From positions 6,546,209 through 6,610,208 of the forward strand of contig OX243819.1 of assembly GCA_945859605.1 (NCBI GenBank): a stretch of DNA of 64,000 bases, in the 5' to 3' direction. The notes below the pieces were generated by a model. That model did no database searches. It had not been told where the DNA came from and worked only from the letters and a program-made list of their open reading frames with translations. The position numbers and the translations under genes were made by a program. This stretch comes from Lumbricus rubellus (taxonomy: Eukaryota > Annelida > Clitellata > Crassiclitellata > Lumbricidae). Positions 44,981 through 55,689 of the stretch are shown piece by piece (the stretch's first letter is position 1; each line of letters begins with the position of its first letter).

Positions 44981-45097
44981 CAGTAACGTTTACACGAGTC
45001 TCTTTGCTTTCTAGACTTTCATCCAACTGTCGATTTGTCACTTTACATGCATAATTACCAGAATCAGATACATTTGCATTAAGGATGATCAGAGAAC
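44981..45097 (-). CDS. RTK exon D: second part of Ig-b
   Basis: The acceptor is ctttatttgtag and the donor is gttagt; both ends are phase 1. It encodes SLIILNANVSDSGNYACKVT and continues to KETRVNVT (residues 165-202). The motif DSGNYAC with Cys181 is the canonical Ig F strand and pairs with Cys127 of exon C. The last G joins AT of exon E to give Asp203. Confidence 0.93.
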
Positions 45098-45337
45098 CTA
45101 CAAATAAAGAACACATAGCATCACAATTTTTGGCATCCTATTGTTATTTCAAATCAATTGCTATTGTCTAGAATCTTAATGCCCGAAAGACACCTGAAAA
45201 GAGTGCCCTAGATGATAGTGAACTATGATAAGTAACTAAATAAGTTCCATATCAAGTAGGGAGCAGATTTTCGCAAGTTTGAGGTCTGAAACTCTTTGAA
45301 CTAAAGTCAACCTCTAAATGAACTCCATGGACAAAGG

Positions 45338-45367
45338 ATATATATATCTATATATATATATATATAA
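45338..45367. repeat. (TA)n microsatellite
   Basis: atatatatctatatatatatatatat, single interruption. Confidence 0.9.
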
Positions 45368-45559
45368 TTTCCCCTATCAATGCAACTAATGACTCCTTCA
45401 TTTGCCTTTTGAGCACTGCAAACCAGTGCCTTGAATAATGGTGTGCTATTCTATTCCTGCCCTTAATTTAGTGATTTTAGTCAGTTAATTTTCTGCTTAC
45501 CTACACCACTCAGCAGTTCATGTCAGTTATTTCATATTGACCCCTCCATCCTAAACAGG

Positions 45560-46100
45560 TCTAGGAGTCTTAAAAGGTTTTGCACTGGGCCCACTCTATT
45601 TCTATCTCTTCTCGACTTACAAGACTAACCTCACTTCAAAACAGAGCTGCAAAGATTATTATGGGGCTCTCCCGCCTTTCTTCTTCACATCTCCTGTTAT
45701 CTAAATTAAGAATACTTACCATTGATCAGATAAGAGTCATGAAAACGTCCGAACTTATGTTCAAACATATGCATAATCTTTTGCCTCATGCCTTTGCTGA
45801 TTTCTTTACTCTAACCTCTGACTTAGTTCCCTATAACTTCAGATCCTCGTGTAATTATAGACGTATTATCACTAGAACAAATACTCGTATGTTCTCAATT
45901 AAAAGTGCTGGTCCTAAGACCTGGAACAACTTACCTTTGTTTATTCGGAATTCCCTCTGTTTCACCATGTTTAAACGTAAACTTAAATGTCATTTACTTT
46001 ACGCTGTCTCCTATTAAACTACAAAATCTCAATCTATGTATCTGCCCTTATTCTTTTATTTTTCAACGACTTTTCTAATTTGGCAAACTCAACTTCACTT
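45560..46100 (+). mobile_element. LINE ORF2 C-terminus
   Basis: A 145-codon open frame: LTSLQNRAAKIIMGLSRLSS, LLLSKLRILTIDQIRVMKTS, ELMFKHMHNLLPHAFADFF, NYRRIITRTNTRMFSIKSAG, PKTWNNLPLFIRNS, MFKRKLKCHLL. This is the well-conserved end of CR1/L2-type ORF2 (QNRAAR...GPxxWNxLP...FKxKLK). Less decayed than most LINE pieces here. Confidence 0.92.
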
Positions 46101-46277
46101 TTAGACGTTTTCCCCAGGATGTTTAGTTAACTAGTTAAGATAAAAATTTGACTTTAATACTCTATTATTCGTATAACCTGTTGCTGTTTACTTTCACTTG
46201 TATTTGGGAAACCCTGACAGTGAGACAGTAGTCCCTTAAGGGTTCTCTCCTTTTGCTTTTTGTTAGTTTCTATAGAC

Positions 46278-46753
46278 CAGTGGTTCTTAACCTTTTCAAG
46301 GGAGCCGAACCCCAAGAGAAATCCATGACCACTCACCGAACCCCTCAAGTTTGAACAATAATTTTTCTTTTTTGCTCGACACACTCTGTGGTATAAGTAT
46401 TATAAGAAAAGGGTAATAGTTGCTTTTAGCGTACGTCGTACGATGCTATTTCTGCAGAAAAACAAAGAAAATTACATATCTATCAGCTACATTACAGAAA
46501 AAGCCGGTGTTAATTATCAGGGGGTGCAGTAGGACATAGCTAAGGTTAACAGGATGAAATTTTTTTCATGAGGTAGGGCCTGGTAGGCAATCTACTTCAA
46601 AGAAAATTTATTAAATAAAAGTCGAAAAATAAAAATAAAATAGCAAATGATTTTTCACTGAATATGTATACATTTCAGAGGACCTCTGCCGAACCTCTGG
46701 CACTGGCTCATCGAACCCCAGGGGTTCGGTCGAACACTGGTTAAGAACCACTG
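46278..46753. mobile_element. hAT-type element (CAGTGGTTCTTAACC), TSD ctatagac
   Basis: ctatagac is at 46270-46277 and 46754-46761. A 15-bp perfect TIR, CAGTGGTTCTTAACC, matches the consensus start of hAT-Charlie type elements. Subterminal cgaacccc/ggggttcg words. Non-coding. Confidence 0.95.
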
Positions 46754-47247
46754 CTATAGACACTATATGTAATAAAGACGTTTTGTCAACTGTCACTTTG
46801 AGCAATAAAAACTGTGGTTATGGTTATGGTTATTTAATATTGCACTCAATCAACAGTTAGGCCACTGATCATTAAGGAAGCTTTATTAGTGCAGCACTAC
46901 TTAATGGACTAAGCTTTCTGCACCTAAAGTACACGAAATGTTGTATGTTTGTTCCATCCAAATCCAAATATCAGAATCGACTGACTTGAAATTGAATAGA
47001 TGTGATAGGCTGCAAAAATTTCTATTCACATAAAGTTTGTGGGTAATAAGATTACTTGAGTAATCCTGTAACTCAACTCTGTCCCTCTTATGACTTTTTG
47101 CTCTTCTGACCAGCCTACTGCCTACTCACATGCATTAATCAGTCTTAAGTCTTTTCTTGTCTTGTCTTAAACCTTCCTAGGTCCGAGGGTTCATCACTTC
47201 ATAGACAACTTCTCTCCATCTTTGCCTTCCTCTGTCTCTACTTTGAC

Positions 47248-47497
47248 CAGGGCTGAAAGTGAGCCGGGTCGGTCCGGGTCTGTGACCCGGCATCGATTTT
47301 CGAGACTTGCTGTTGCCGGGTCTCAGCAGGGTCACAAAATAGGTCGCCAGGTGCCAAAACTGGGTAAAAATGGTAGAATTTTTGATAATTTTGGGCAAAT
47401 TACTATAAAAAACGTCGTCAGAAAAATTTATGGGTCAAAGACATGCTCGTCCGTCAAAGTGAGACCCGGCAACTTTCCCAAACTACTTTCAGCCCTG
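47248..47497. mobile_element. hAT-type MITE (CAGGGCTGAAAGT), TSD actttgac
   Basis: actttgac is at 47240-47247 and 47498-47505. The 13-bp TIR is CAGGGCTGAAAGT. Contains paired gtgacccggc/gccgggtc. A relative is at 63189-63512. It is inserted in a decayed LINE 3' end (minus-strand QRWREVV). Confidence 0.93.
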
Positions 47498-47589
47498 ACT
47501 TTGACCCAATCGAAAAACATTTCCATCTAGTTTCTGATATTGGCGATCCATCCCATTCTCGGTCTACTCTAAAATGTTAGGGTAGACCG

Positions 47590-48950
47590 AGACATTGCTT
47601 TCAAACATGGTATCCTTATTCACCTCTATGCAGATGATACACAACTGTACATCAAATTGACTGTCAAAGATATTGATAATGCTAAATTGCGCTTAACCAA
47701 CTGTTTCTCTGACATCCAGACATGGTGCGCCTCCATGCGCCTGAAACTTAATGTATCTAAGACAGAACTCATCTGGTTCAACCGCCACCCAACGTCCACC
47801 ACTGGCTTACTTCACACTGTTCTTAACCTCAGTCCAGACTGTTCCATTACTCCAGTTGATGTTGTCTGAGACCTTGGTGTGGTCCTAGATAATGCTCTTT
47901 CTATGAAGAATCAAATATGCTCCATAACCAAATCCTGTTTCTTCCATCTCAGACGCATACGGCAAGTCAAGAAGAGTCTAAACGAAAAATGTCTTCGCAC
48001 ACTTGTACAGGCTTTGGTGATCTCTAGAATTGATTACTGCAACTCAGTTCTTTATGGTCTCCCTGCATCCACTCTTCAACCTCTTACCACTGTTCTCCAT
48101 TATTCTGCAAAGCTTATCAAAAACTTGACCTTCATGACCACATCACCCCCACCCTTCGTGAACTGCACTGGCTTCCCATTCAGGCGCGTATAACTCTTAA
48201 AATCTATCTGTCTTCTGATGTACCGAGTTCACACTAATTCATCTCCGTATGTGTCCTCACTTGCAACGCCATGTTCAATGATTTTGTTCATCTCTCCAAT
48301 CCAGATGAAGACTACGATCTTCATCTCAAGGTGGCTTTTTAGTCACACGTTCAGCTCGAAACTTTGGAAACCGTGCATTTGCATTAGCTGGGCTAACTGA
48401 ATGGAACAAACTTACAAATTTTATTCGCAAATAATCTTTATCGTTCTTCAAGAAACACTTGAAGACTTATTCGTTTAAGATTTATTATAAGTAGACATTC
48501 CTGTCAGGGCCGTGTTTAAGGTTCTTCGAGTGTCGGTGCAAAGTGTTACAATAGGGGCAAACCGCTGTTCGGCAGTCTTACAAAATTAGTCATTTTACAC
48601 AAATCCGCTGTTCAATAGGCAGCTATAGGCTAGCCTACATGGTTTGTCGGCTGTGGCGGGTGAGTAAGCTAGCACGCAGCGTCGGTGAACTTAGTGAAAT
48701 TAATGTTTTCTTACACTTAGGCCTATTGATTTTACAAAAGGTTTAAGTAACACTGAGACTCGAAATTTAAGACATTTGGCCCATGGCAACAAAACTCTCT
48801 GCCCAGGGGCATTCGGTGCACCGCACCGAATGGACCTATGTTAAACACGGCCCTGATTCCTGTTACGTGCTTTCGTGCAAGATTCTTGTTGTTTAGGCGC
48901 AATATAAAAGACAGTTTAATAATAATAATAATAATAATAGCAATAATAAT
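47590..48950 (+). mobile_element. CR1/L2-like LINE with nested hAT element
   Basis: Plus strand: LIHLYADDTQLYIKLTVKD, CASMRLKLNVSKTELIWFN, VVDLGVVLDNALSMKNQI (a stop precedes), RTLVQALVISRIDYCNSVLY, GLPASTLQPLTTVLH. RT palm to thumb of a CR1/L2-like element; later parts are frameshifted. The 3' end, after the hAT insertion, reads aggcgcaatataaaagacag then (TAA)n at 48917-48950. Confidence 0.92.
48505..48855. mobile_element. hAT-type MITE (CAGGGCCGTGTTTAA), TSD attcctgt
   Basis: attcctgt is at 48497-48504 and 48856-48863. The 15-bp TIR is CAGGGCCGTGTTTAA. Lies in the 3' part of the LINE. Confidence 0.94.
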
Positions 48951-48956
48951 ACGTTG

Positions 48957-49185
48957 TGTTCTTGCTCCTGGCACCATGCACTGTATGATCCAGATCGTCT
49001 CCCTCCCTTCTTATTCATTCCGAAAACTTATCAGGTGGTCGAAATAAGAAAATTTGCATCTTTTGCTCAGGTTGAACTTCTTTCCACTTCTGTCGCCTTC
49101 AACACCCATTCATTTGTTCTTTTTCCATCCAAGATACTCTTAGTCATGCCTTAGGCATTTCATCTTGAATGCCTCTATTCTTTCT
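48957..49185 (-). mobile_element. LINE fragment
   Basis: Minus strand: RTNEWVLKATEVERSST-type scraps upstream of a short terminus, resembling the TNE.VL segment of RTE-type ORF2. Heavily decayed. Confidence 0.5.
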
Positions 49186-49252
49186 TCTTAGGTACATACA
49201 TATAATATGTATGTATTCGTGTGTATGTATATATGTATGTTTGTATGCATGC

Positions 49253-49292
49253 AGAATAATACACTGATGCATGTATGCATCAGTGTATTATT
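49253..49292. repeat. 40-bp near-perfect palindrome
   Basis: gaataatacactgatgcat, gt, then its inverse atgcatcagtgtattattc. Preceded by GTAT-rich simple sequence. No neighbouring gene part explains it. Confidence 0.9.
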
Positions 49293-49820
49293 CAGTTGAA
49301 CATTTGAAACAATCCACGTTGAAACCTTTGAAACATGGAACCTATGGGACATGCCTAACTGTAAATTCTAAACAGGTTCAACTTGAGATAAGCCAAACAA
49401 AGTTGAGCAGTTATTAGACATGGACAACATCGAATACACATTAATAATGAAAGTATTTGTGACTCGGTTTAACAAAATGAAGCTTATTTCACAACCATAT
49501 AAATCTGAGATATAGTTGATTTTGTCTCAAAAGGGGTCATCAGGTCAATTTAGGTTTTTGCACTTTTGTTTACTATTATATCTCACCTTCGTATTTTCTT
49601 AATCTTGTAAGTAATTTCTGACACCAAACATTATTAATTTTATAGTTTTATATTTGAATTTGTTTCAACAATTTTTGACTGCAAAGTTTCCATGTTGGCC
49701 TATTTTTCGACGTCATGTCATGGCCAGTATTAGCCTGACACCTATTGAAAATGCCATCGCCTTAACCCTATCACCCAGAGAAACCGATATTTCGGTTTGT
49801 TATCCATTGAGTGACGGGAA

Positions 49821-50618
49821 CAGTGGCGTAACAATAGGGTAGACTGGGTAGACAAAGTCTAGGGGGCCCCCGAGTGTAGAGGCCCCAGAGGAGCCCCCGA
49901 GTTTGCAAGACTCAGAAAAAAATATGTTAAATAAATATTGTAGTAGACTAAGTAGACGATACTGTGTCAGACTCTCAGTACTTAGTCAGTACGGTTACCC
50001 GAGAACCCGTCAAGTTCCGTCAACCCGAAAAGACGTCATGGTGTTGACATTTTAAGAGAAAAACTTATTTCCGTGAAATAAATTGCGCATCTCATTGTTT
50101 GAGAAATGTTAGGAACTTACAGTTTATGCCTAAAAAAATATTGCGTTTCCGGTAAAAGAGCTAAACAATTGGGTAGGTAGGTCGAATTTTATTTTTATTT
50201 TGGTAAAATATTTTTATGCAGTGACTATCCGAAAAAGTATACCCGACTAGTCTTTTTTGCACAAAGGTATACGCTGCAACAAAGTAGACATGCTCTAAGC
50301 AAGTATAAACTGCCTATTTCAATACAAATGCAAAAAAATTTAATTAAATTTTTTTTCTACATTTTTTTATTAAACTTGCTTTTAAAGAAATCTTTTTACA
50401 AAATTATTTGAGTCGCGGCAATAAAAGAGGGTCGATCGGGTTACCGGAAACACTAATTTTTTAGGCCTTACTGTAATTTGTACTAGTAGCCTATCTTGTT
50501 CATATACATCAGCATTTCAGTAAATTAATAAGTAATAATACATTTCAATAAGTGCCGTAGGGAGAGGGCCCACCTTCATATTTTGTCTAGGGGCCCCGAG
50601 TTCCTAGTTACGCCACTG
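49821..50618. mobile_element. hAT-type non-autonomous element (798 bp), TSD gacgggaa
   Basis: gacgggaa is at 49813-49820 and 50619-50626. The TIR is CAGTGGCGTAAC; subterminal gggggcccc/gggcccccgag words are repeated and inverted at the far end. AT-rich middle, no transposase. Confidence 0.95.
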
Positions 50619-50626
50619 GACGGGAA

Positions 50627-51663
50627 TCTTGGGAGCGAAAGGGTTAAGCCTATTGGTCACATGGAGGATTGGTGACATGGTCAATCGGGCATAATTTAAC
50701 ACACTAAATTAGCCAAGTATAGTCATCTATTTATTGAAGAGGTCAAAACCATGCACACACATTTACTTGATCGATAAATGCAAAATATTTAAAGTTCTAG
50801 AGAACGTAAAGTCATCAAAGCAGCAATAGCGCATACATAGAGCCTGAAGAAGTCCACTACAAGATTACAATATACAGACCTACAATGCCACATTAATCAA
50901 GTATGGTTATCAAATTGAAGATTTTTAAAACATGAACAACCATTTGCTAGACCATATAAGGCAAAATATGTGAAATTCTAATAGGTTTTTCGATTGGCAC
51001 TAATTGTATTTGCCTAAAATGCCGAATGTCTCTAATTGATACTTTCAAGTAATTACCTAAAGAAGATTGCCGATTTTGCCAACGGTTGATTTGTTTTAAA
51101 AATAAGATTCATGTCGTTCATTTGCGGCATATGATCAATAATCCTAGAACCGTCAGATCGTAACGAATAACAATGCTTTTCCAAACTGTGCTTGACACAT
51201 GATCAGAATACTGCAATGACATTGGTTGAAAGCTTCCCATGCGACTGGCCCCTTAAAATCTGTTGCCTTGTAGGCTCAGTTTCATCTTGATCTTGTTCAA
51301 GTCAAGTCAGATTTAAACAATGAAAAGACATAATCAAAACATTTCCATTCAAATTAATTTAAATGTTGTTGAAAAGGATCACAAAGAGAGTGCAGTACAG
51401 TTGTTGAACAATCTCAGCAAATTTGGCCTATCAATTGTCGAGAAACTGGCTGTTGGGTTAAATGTTATAAGTGATAACTTTAATCAACGGGGCAAAAAAA
51501 ATCTTTGGCAACAATTTTTAAAAATTTGCTCTGCTGCATTTTGAAGGCACAAACAGTGATAACTTCATCAATTGACCGTCAATTTGAATAAATCATGAAG
51601 CTTTTTGGTCTTACTGTCACATAAGCTTTATTTTGTAAACCGTCTCACATTTATTTAACTAAC
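50627..51663. other. Intron sequence, nothing recognised
   Basis: No repeat or exon recognised. A short plus-strand frame at 51320-51541 (MKRHNQNISIQINLNVVEKD) matches nothing I know. Confidence 0.4.
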
Positions 51664-51849
51664 CGTCAACACCTAAGACAATTCTTTCATCAAAATCGAT
51701 GAGTGCATTAACTGCATTTTCCGATTTGTTAAGCCATCTAATTTCAGGTGTTGGCACACTGTTAGGTGCTCGGCAGCCAAGATGAAACGAATCTCCTTTC
51801 TTGAACTTCAGAAAATTTGCCCCACTATCTCTTTCAAATTGTCCAAGTC
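51664..51849 (-). CDS. RTK exon C: first part of Ig-b
   Basis: The acceptor is ttggctttag and the donor is gttagt; both ends are phase 1. Sixty-one codons (residues 103-163) run from LGQFERDSG through KKGDSFHLGCRAPNS and PEIRWLN to VLGVDG. Cys127 and Trp140 are the Ig core residues. The last G joins GT of the next exon to make Gly164, giving VLGVDGSLIILNANVSDSG, a normal Ig D-E-F strand run. Confidence 0.92.
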
Positions 51850-51949
51850 CTAAAGCCAACAATATGCTTATCAATTAAACTGCACTCCATAGTCCTGGAG
51901 TCAACAAGAACAGAGTAGTGTATGACAGTAGTTAGCATTGTGTAGGAAT

Positions 51950-52345
51950 TACCAAGTAAGTAAGTAAGAATATTCTTTATTTGACCATCAGCAAACGCAT
52001 AGTAGTTTACAGAGGAAAAAAATAACAATATAAAACATTTATGCAATGTTATACAACATTCACATAATAAAACTTCTTTTGGCAAAAGAATCAAACTCTT
52101 GGAAGAGTTAGATTATGTGGCCTAGGTCGAGTATTGTATGGAGTAACCTTTTGAGGAGGGAGGAGGTCGTGAAGAATGTGGCTAGGATTTAAGAGGAGAG
52201 AGCGGAAAAGAGCAGAATCAGCTCTTGAACACAGTGCATCAAAACTTGGAAGATCGGTTGGAAGGAAGCTTGAACGGGTCAATTTTCTTAAAAGACCATT
52301 AAGACGTTGGCTGAAATGCTTGACGTGGTCTTCGTACAATGTTTA
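51950..52345 (-). mobile_element. LINE 3' end fragment
   Basis: Minus strand: HFSQRLNGLLRKLTRSSFLP, ALCSRADSALFRSLLLNPSH, LLPPQKVTPYNTRPRPHNLT. This is the F..LC..AD..LF...N..H.L..LLPP...Y..R.R.H...LP signature at the end of many invertebrate LINE ORF2s. The 3' tail is (TAAG)n. Lies 100 bp upstream of exon C. Confidence 0.88.
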
Positions 52346-52971
52346 CATTATAGCTGTATACTGTATAGTTATAATGTAAGCGTTATAGCTATAAAAAAAT
52401 ATGCATGTTGGAAAGTTCCATTTTTCGGTGCTGCATCTCAAACGCTCACAAATTTGAAAAACTCAAGAATATTTCTAATCGGCTTTAGGATCTCGTGTAA
52501 ATATGGCCACTGTTGCTGTGCTTACAATTTCACACAAATCCTAAAAGTTTTGACTGAGCTATGACAATTTTTGTCCTACTTTTCACCTCTGAATGATTTA
52601 CCCTATAAGAGGTGCATTATAAATGTTTTAACACAATACAATACAATAATGACACCCACCTTAACAGCTACTCAGGCTCTCTGATCTTCTGGCATCTGGA
52701 CCACCTTTGGACAACACCCTTGGCAATCTTTGAGACTCACAGTCAACACCTTAGTTTGGTGATCAAGATTAGAATTAATGATTGTCTGCATATCGAATAT
52801 AAAGGCCTGTGTCGGTTGGATGTCAGATTGACCTTTGAGGTGCATGGTGATGTGCTCTCAAAGTAACTGTTCATCAGATATAAATTTATTTTTCATGATA
52901 TTATAAAGCATTTGTAAAAGGTTTCTTAATAGATCTAAGAGATGACATGCATCAACAGCTTATAGACCAAC

Positions 52972-53126
52972 CACATGATCTGATCTCCATTCCAACGGAC
53001 AAGATTCGACCAAAATCATTTTCAAAAACTGCAGCATAAATTCCTTCATTGCCTTTCTCTGCATGGTGTAGATTCAGGATACTTGAGTTTTTACTGAAGT
53101 TTTGACTATCTTTGAGCCATGTGACC
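52972..53126 (-). CDS. RTK exon B: second half of Ig-a
   Basis: The acceptor is tttatacag; 1 nt completes Arg50. The exon encodes VTWLKDSQNFSKNSS and continues to GNEGIYAAVFENDFG (residues 51-101), ending TCA TGT G before the donor gttggt. Trp53 is the Ig core tryptophan. In the Tyr-x-Cys motif the cysteine is replaced by Ala82 (codon GCA), so Ig-a cannot make the usual intradomain disulfide. The intron between exons A and B is 6.8 kb and holds a 54-bp satellite and several transposons. Confidence 0.9.
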
Positions 53127-53322
53127 CTGTATAAATGAGAAATTAAAAATTGTACTGTTATTTCTCTATTAAATTGCTAATAGAGTAAGTACCGGTATAG
53201 CTCAGAAAACACATTGATCAGTGTTGCTGATCAATGTCTACCTGTAGACATAAAATTACATTCATGGCGTTAATCATTTGATAGAACTGTTTCAACAGTC
53301 CACCACTAGTTGTTTATTGCAT

Positions 53323-54264
53323 ACTAGCTGTGGTACCCGGCGTTGCTTGGGAAATTTTAGGTTTTCGTATTTCCCTCCACATCACCCCGCTCCAACCCTG
53401 CTCACTGCTCCCACGGCCTTGTCCCACCCCCTTCCGCACCCACACACCGCCCTTCTCCACTCCCACCCTGCTCACCGCTCCCACCCCAGCCCTTGTCTCA
53501 CCTCTTCCGCATCCATACACCGCTACTACCCCGCATCACACACGGCCTCACCCCCAACCGCTACTCCATCCCCGCACTCTGACCCGGCCCCACCCAGACT
53601 CCACCCCTGTGCGGTAACAGGTGTCTCCTGGAACATTTTGGTTAGCCCTTGCACATGGGCGCCCGCAGAAATTTTTGCAGGAGGGGGCAAAACACAATGG
53701 TCAACGTAAAAAATGTTTTAGCAGGAGGTAAAAAAATGCAAAGCGGGGAGTTAAGAACATGCATGGGTATTTTTCACACAGGTTTCTTGATGTAAATTTC
53801 GCAGTTTCACTTTTTAAAATTTCTAATATGAATTGCTTCTTTTTGCAAGAAAATTTGTTCAATAAATCGAAAAAGTTCTATTAGTTAAAAGTAGGCTTTT
53901 TAATTCTCTAATGCGAAGAAATTTGTTATAAACCCCAAAAGTAGTAGTGAGAAAAATGGGTTTCAGTTTTCCAGGGGTGGCAAGTGCCCCCCTTACCCCT
54001 ATGTGCGGGCGCCCATGCCCTTGCACATTTTTGGTAAACCCCTTCCACAACCAAATCCGACTCACCCCTGCGGGGCAGGGTGTGTATGCTGACTGTGGGT
54101 CTGATAGCCATGGTCGCATTCTATCTTTAGCTGCAAGGGGTTTTAGGTGTAAAGCTCCGAAACTGCGCGAATATCGCCCCCACGCAGGCCTCCGTGGTTA
54201 GCCAACCCCTTCACAGGTGATCAATTAGAGGTGAAGCTGTAGGCATATAATTTTTGGACAAACA

Positions 54265-54295
<31 letters not shown>

Positions 54296-54310
54296 ACACA
54301 TCCACATTCT
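53323..54310. repeat. Unclassified repeat starting actagctgtggtacccgg, split by a TIR element
   Basis: Starts with actagctgtggtacccggcg (53323) and a CA/CCC-rich body. It is interrupted at 53654-54017 and ends with the (CA)n run at 54270-54300. Its start is related to the ends at 22300 and 40873. Confidence 0.6.
53654..54017. mobile_element. Non-autonomous element, TIR CATGGGCGCCCGCA, TSD cccttgca
   Basis: cccttgca is at 53646-53653 and 54018-54025. Fourteen-base TIR. Interior shared with 38012-38315. Confidence 0.94.
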
Positions 54311-55590
54311 CCTTTCTCCAGTCTATGGTCTATGCTGACTATGCACTGAGAGCACCTATTAATAACTTGATTAATGCTGTGAATGTCATTCAAACTGCCG
54401 TCTGCTTAATAATGGCGACGCCAAGTTAAACCTCTTCTTAAAATAATCTGTATAGGCGCTAACTACCACATTGAAATTTCAAATGTCCATAACTCTGGTT
54501 TTAAAGCGAATTAGGAGCTGAACATAGTCGCGATGACTTCCACATTCGCATAAGAATATTTTTAAAAAATTATTTCGTCGTTGAAATCCATTTGGTGTCA
54601 ACGTCTTTGACCGGGATAGATTTGCCCACAACGCGACATCGCCACAGAATCGACTTAGCCTTATGGTTTAAGATGTTCGACTATTTTGATACAATCATGA
54701 ACAAATAAGTACAGTGCAACAGGAGCCAGCAAAAGCTAATAGCTTATACTACTATCCTGACCCCTCTTTCTTAATTATTATTCTTGAAATTTTCACAGCA
54801 TACATAATACTGAACTAGAACTTAATTAGCAATGCAACAGCGATAATCCTAACAACTAATTATAGTATTAACAACAATAATACTAATACTTATACTACTA
54901 CTACTACTACTAATAATAATAAATAATAATAATTATAATAATAACAGTAGAATAATAGCAGCAGAACCTCATCTCGAAACCATAAACACTTATTACAAAG
55001 ACAAGCACAAATCATCATGGAGCTACATACGAATCATCCTCACCCATGAAGCATCTACCTTCTTAGACGGATAACACATAGAGTCTACATAAAATAAGAT
55101 TAGGACAAGTATGCTTTGCCTTGAGAATAAAATCATCTACCAAGAAACAATTGATCTAACGCAGACCATTCGTTACTCTTCATGTTAATCGAGTGCAAGG
55201 TAAACAGTCTTCTCCATAGCCCAAATGCCCAGCTTAATATAATCATGGCTTACAATAGTCTGGTAAAAAATTATTTAAAAAAACCTTCATTTAAACTAGC
55301 ATCGTGAACTAAGAGTAAGAAAGCATGCTATATGGTCAGTGTCATCATCCTATTTTTGTGGCAACTGGCTCAGTTTGAAGTATTCAGCTTACGTATCTGA
55401 TAAGTCATGGGTCCAAGTATATTTAAAGACACATTGAAGCCTGAAAGAGTAGCAATGACTAAGCCATGGATCGCTATGGTAGGGATTGGACACAATCGTC
55501 CTGAGTTATGAGCATAACAAACTAGCTACCACGTTGATGGGTTAGTTCTGTCATGTGTTGTATATACTTGTATTGGATAAAATTAAGTAA
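54311..55590. other. Intron sequence, nothing recognised
   Basis: Non-coding with an ATA/ACT-rich tract at 54840-54960. From about 55580, aagtaaataagtaagtac resembles a LINE 3' tail. Confidence 0.45.
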
Positions 55591-55689
55591 ATAAGTAAGT
55601 ACTATCTTTATTACTCTATTTGAAAATAAACAATGACACATAAAACATCATTATAAAACATTGAAATTATAATTTTGGTAATAAAAGAT

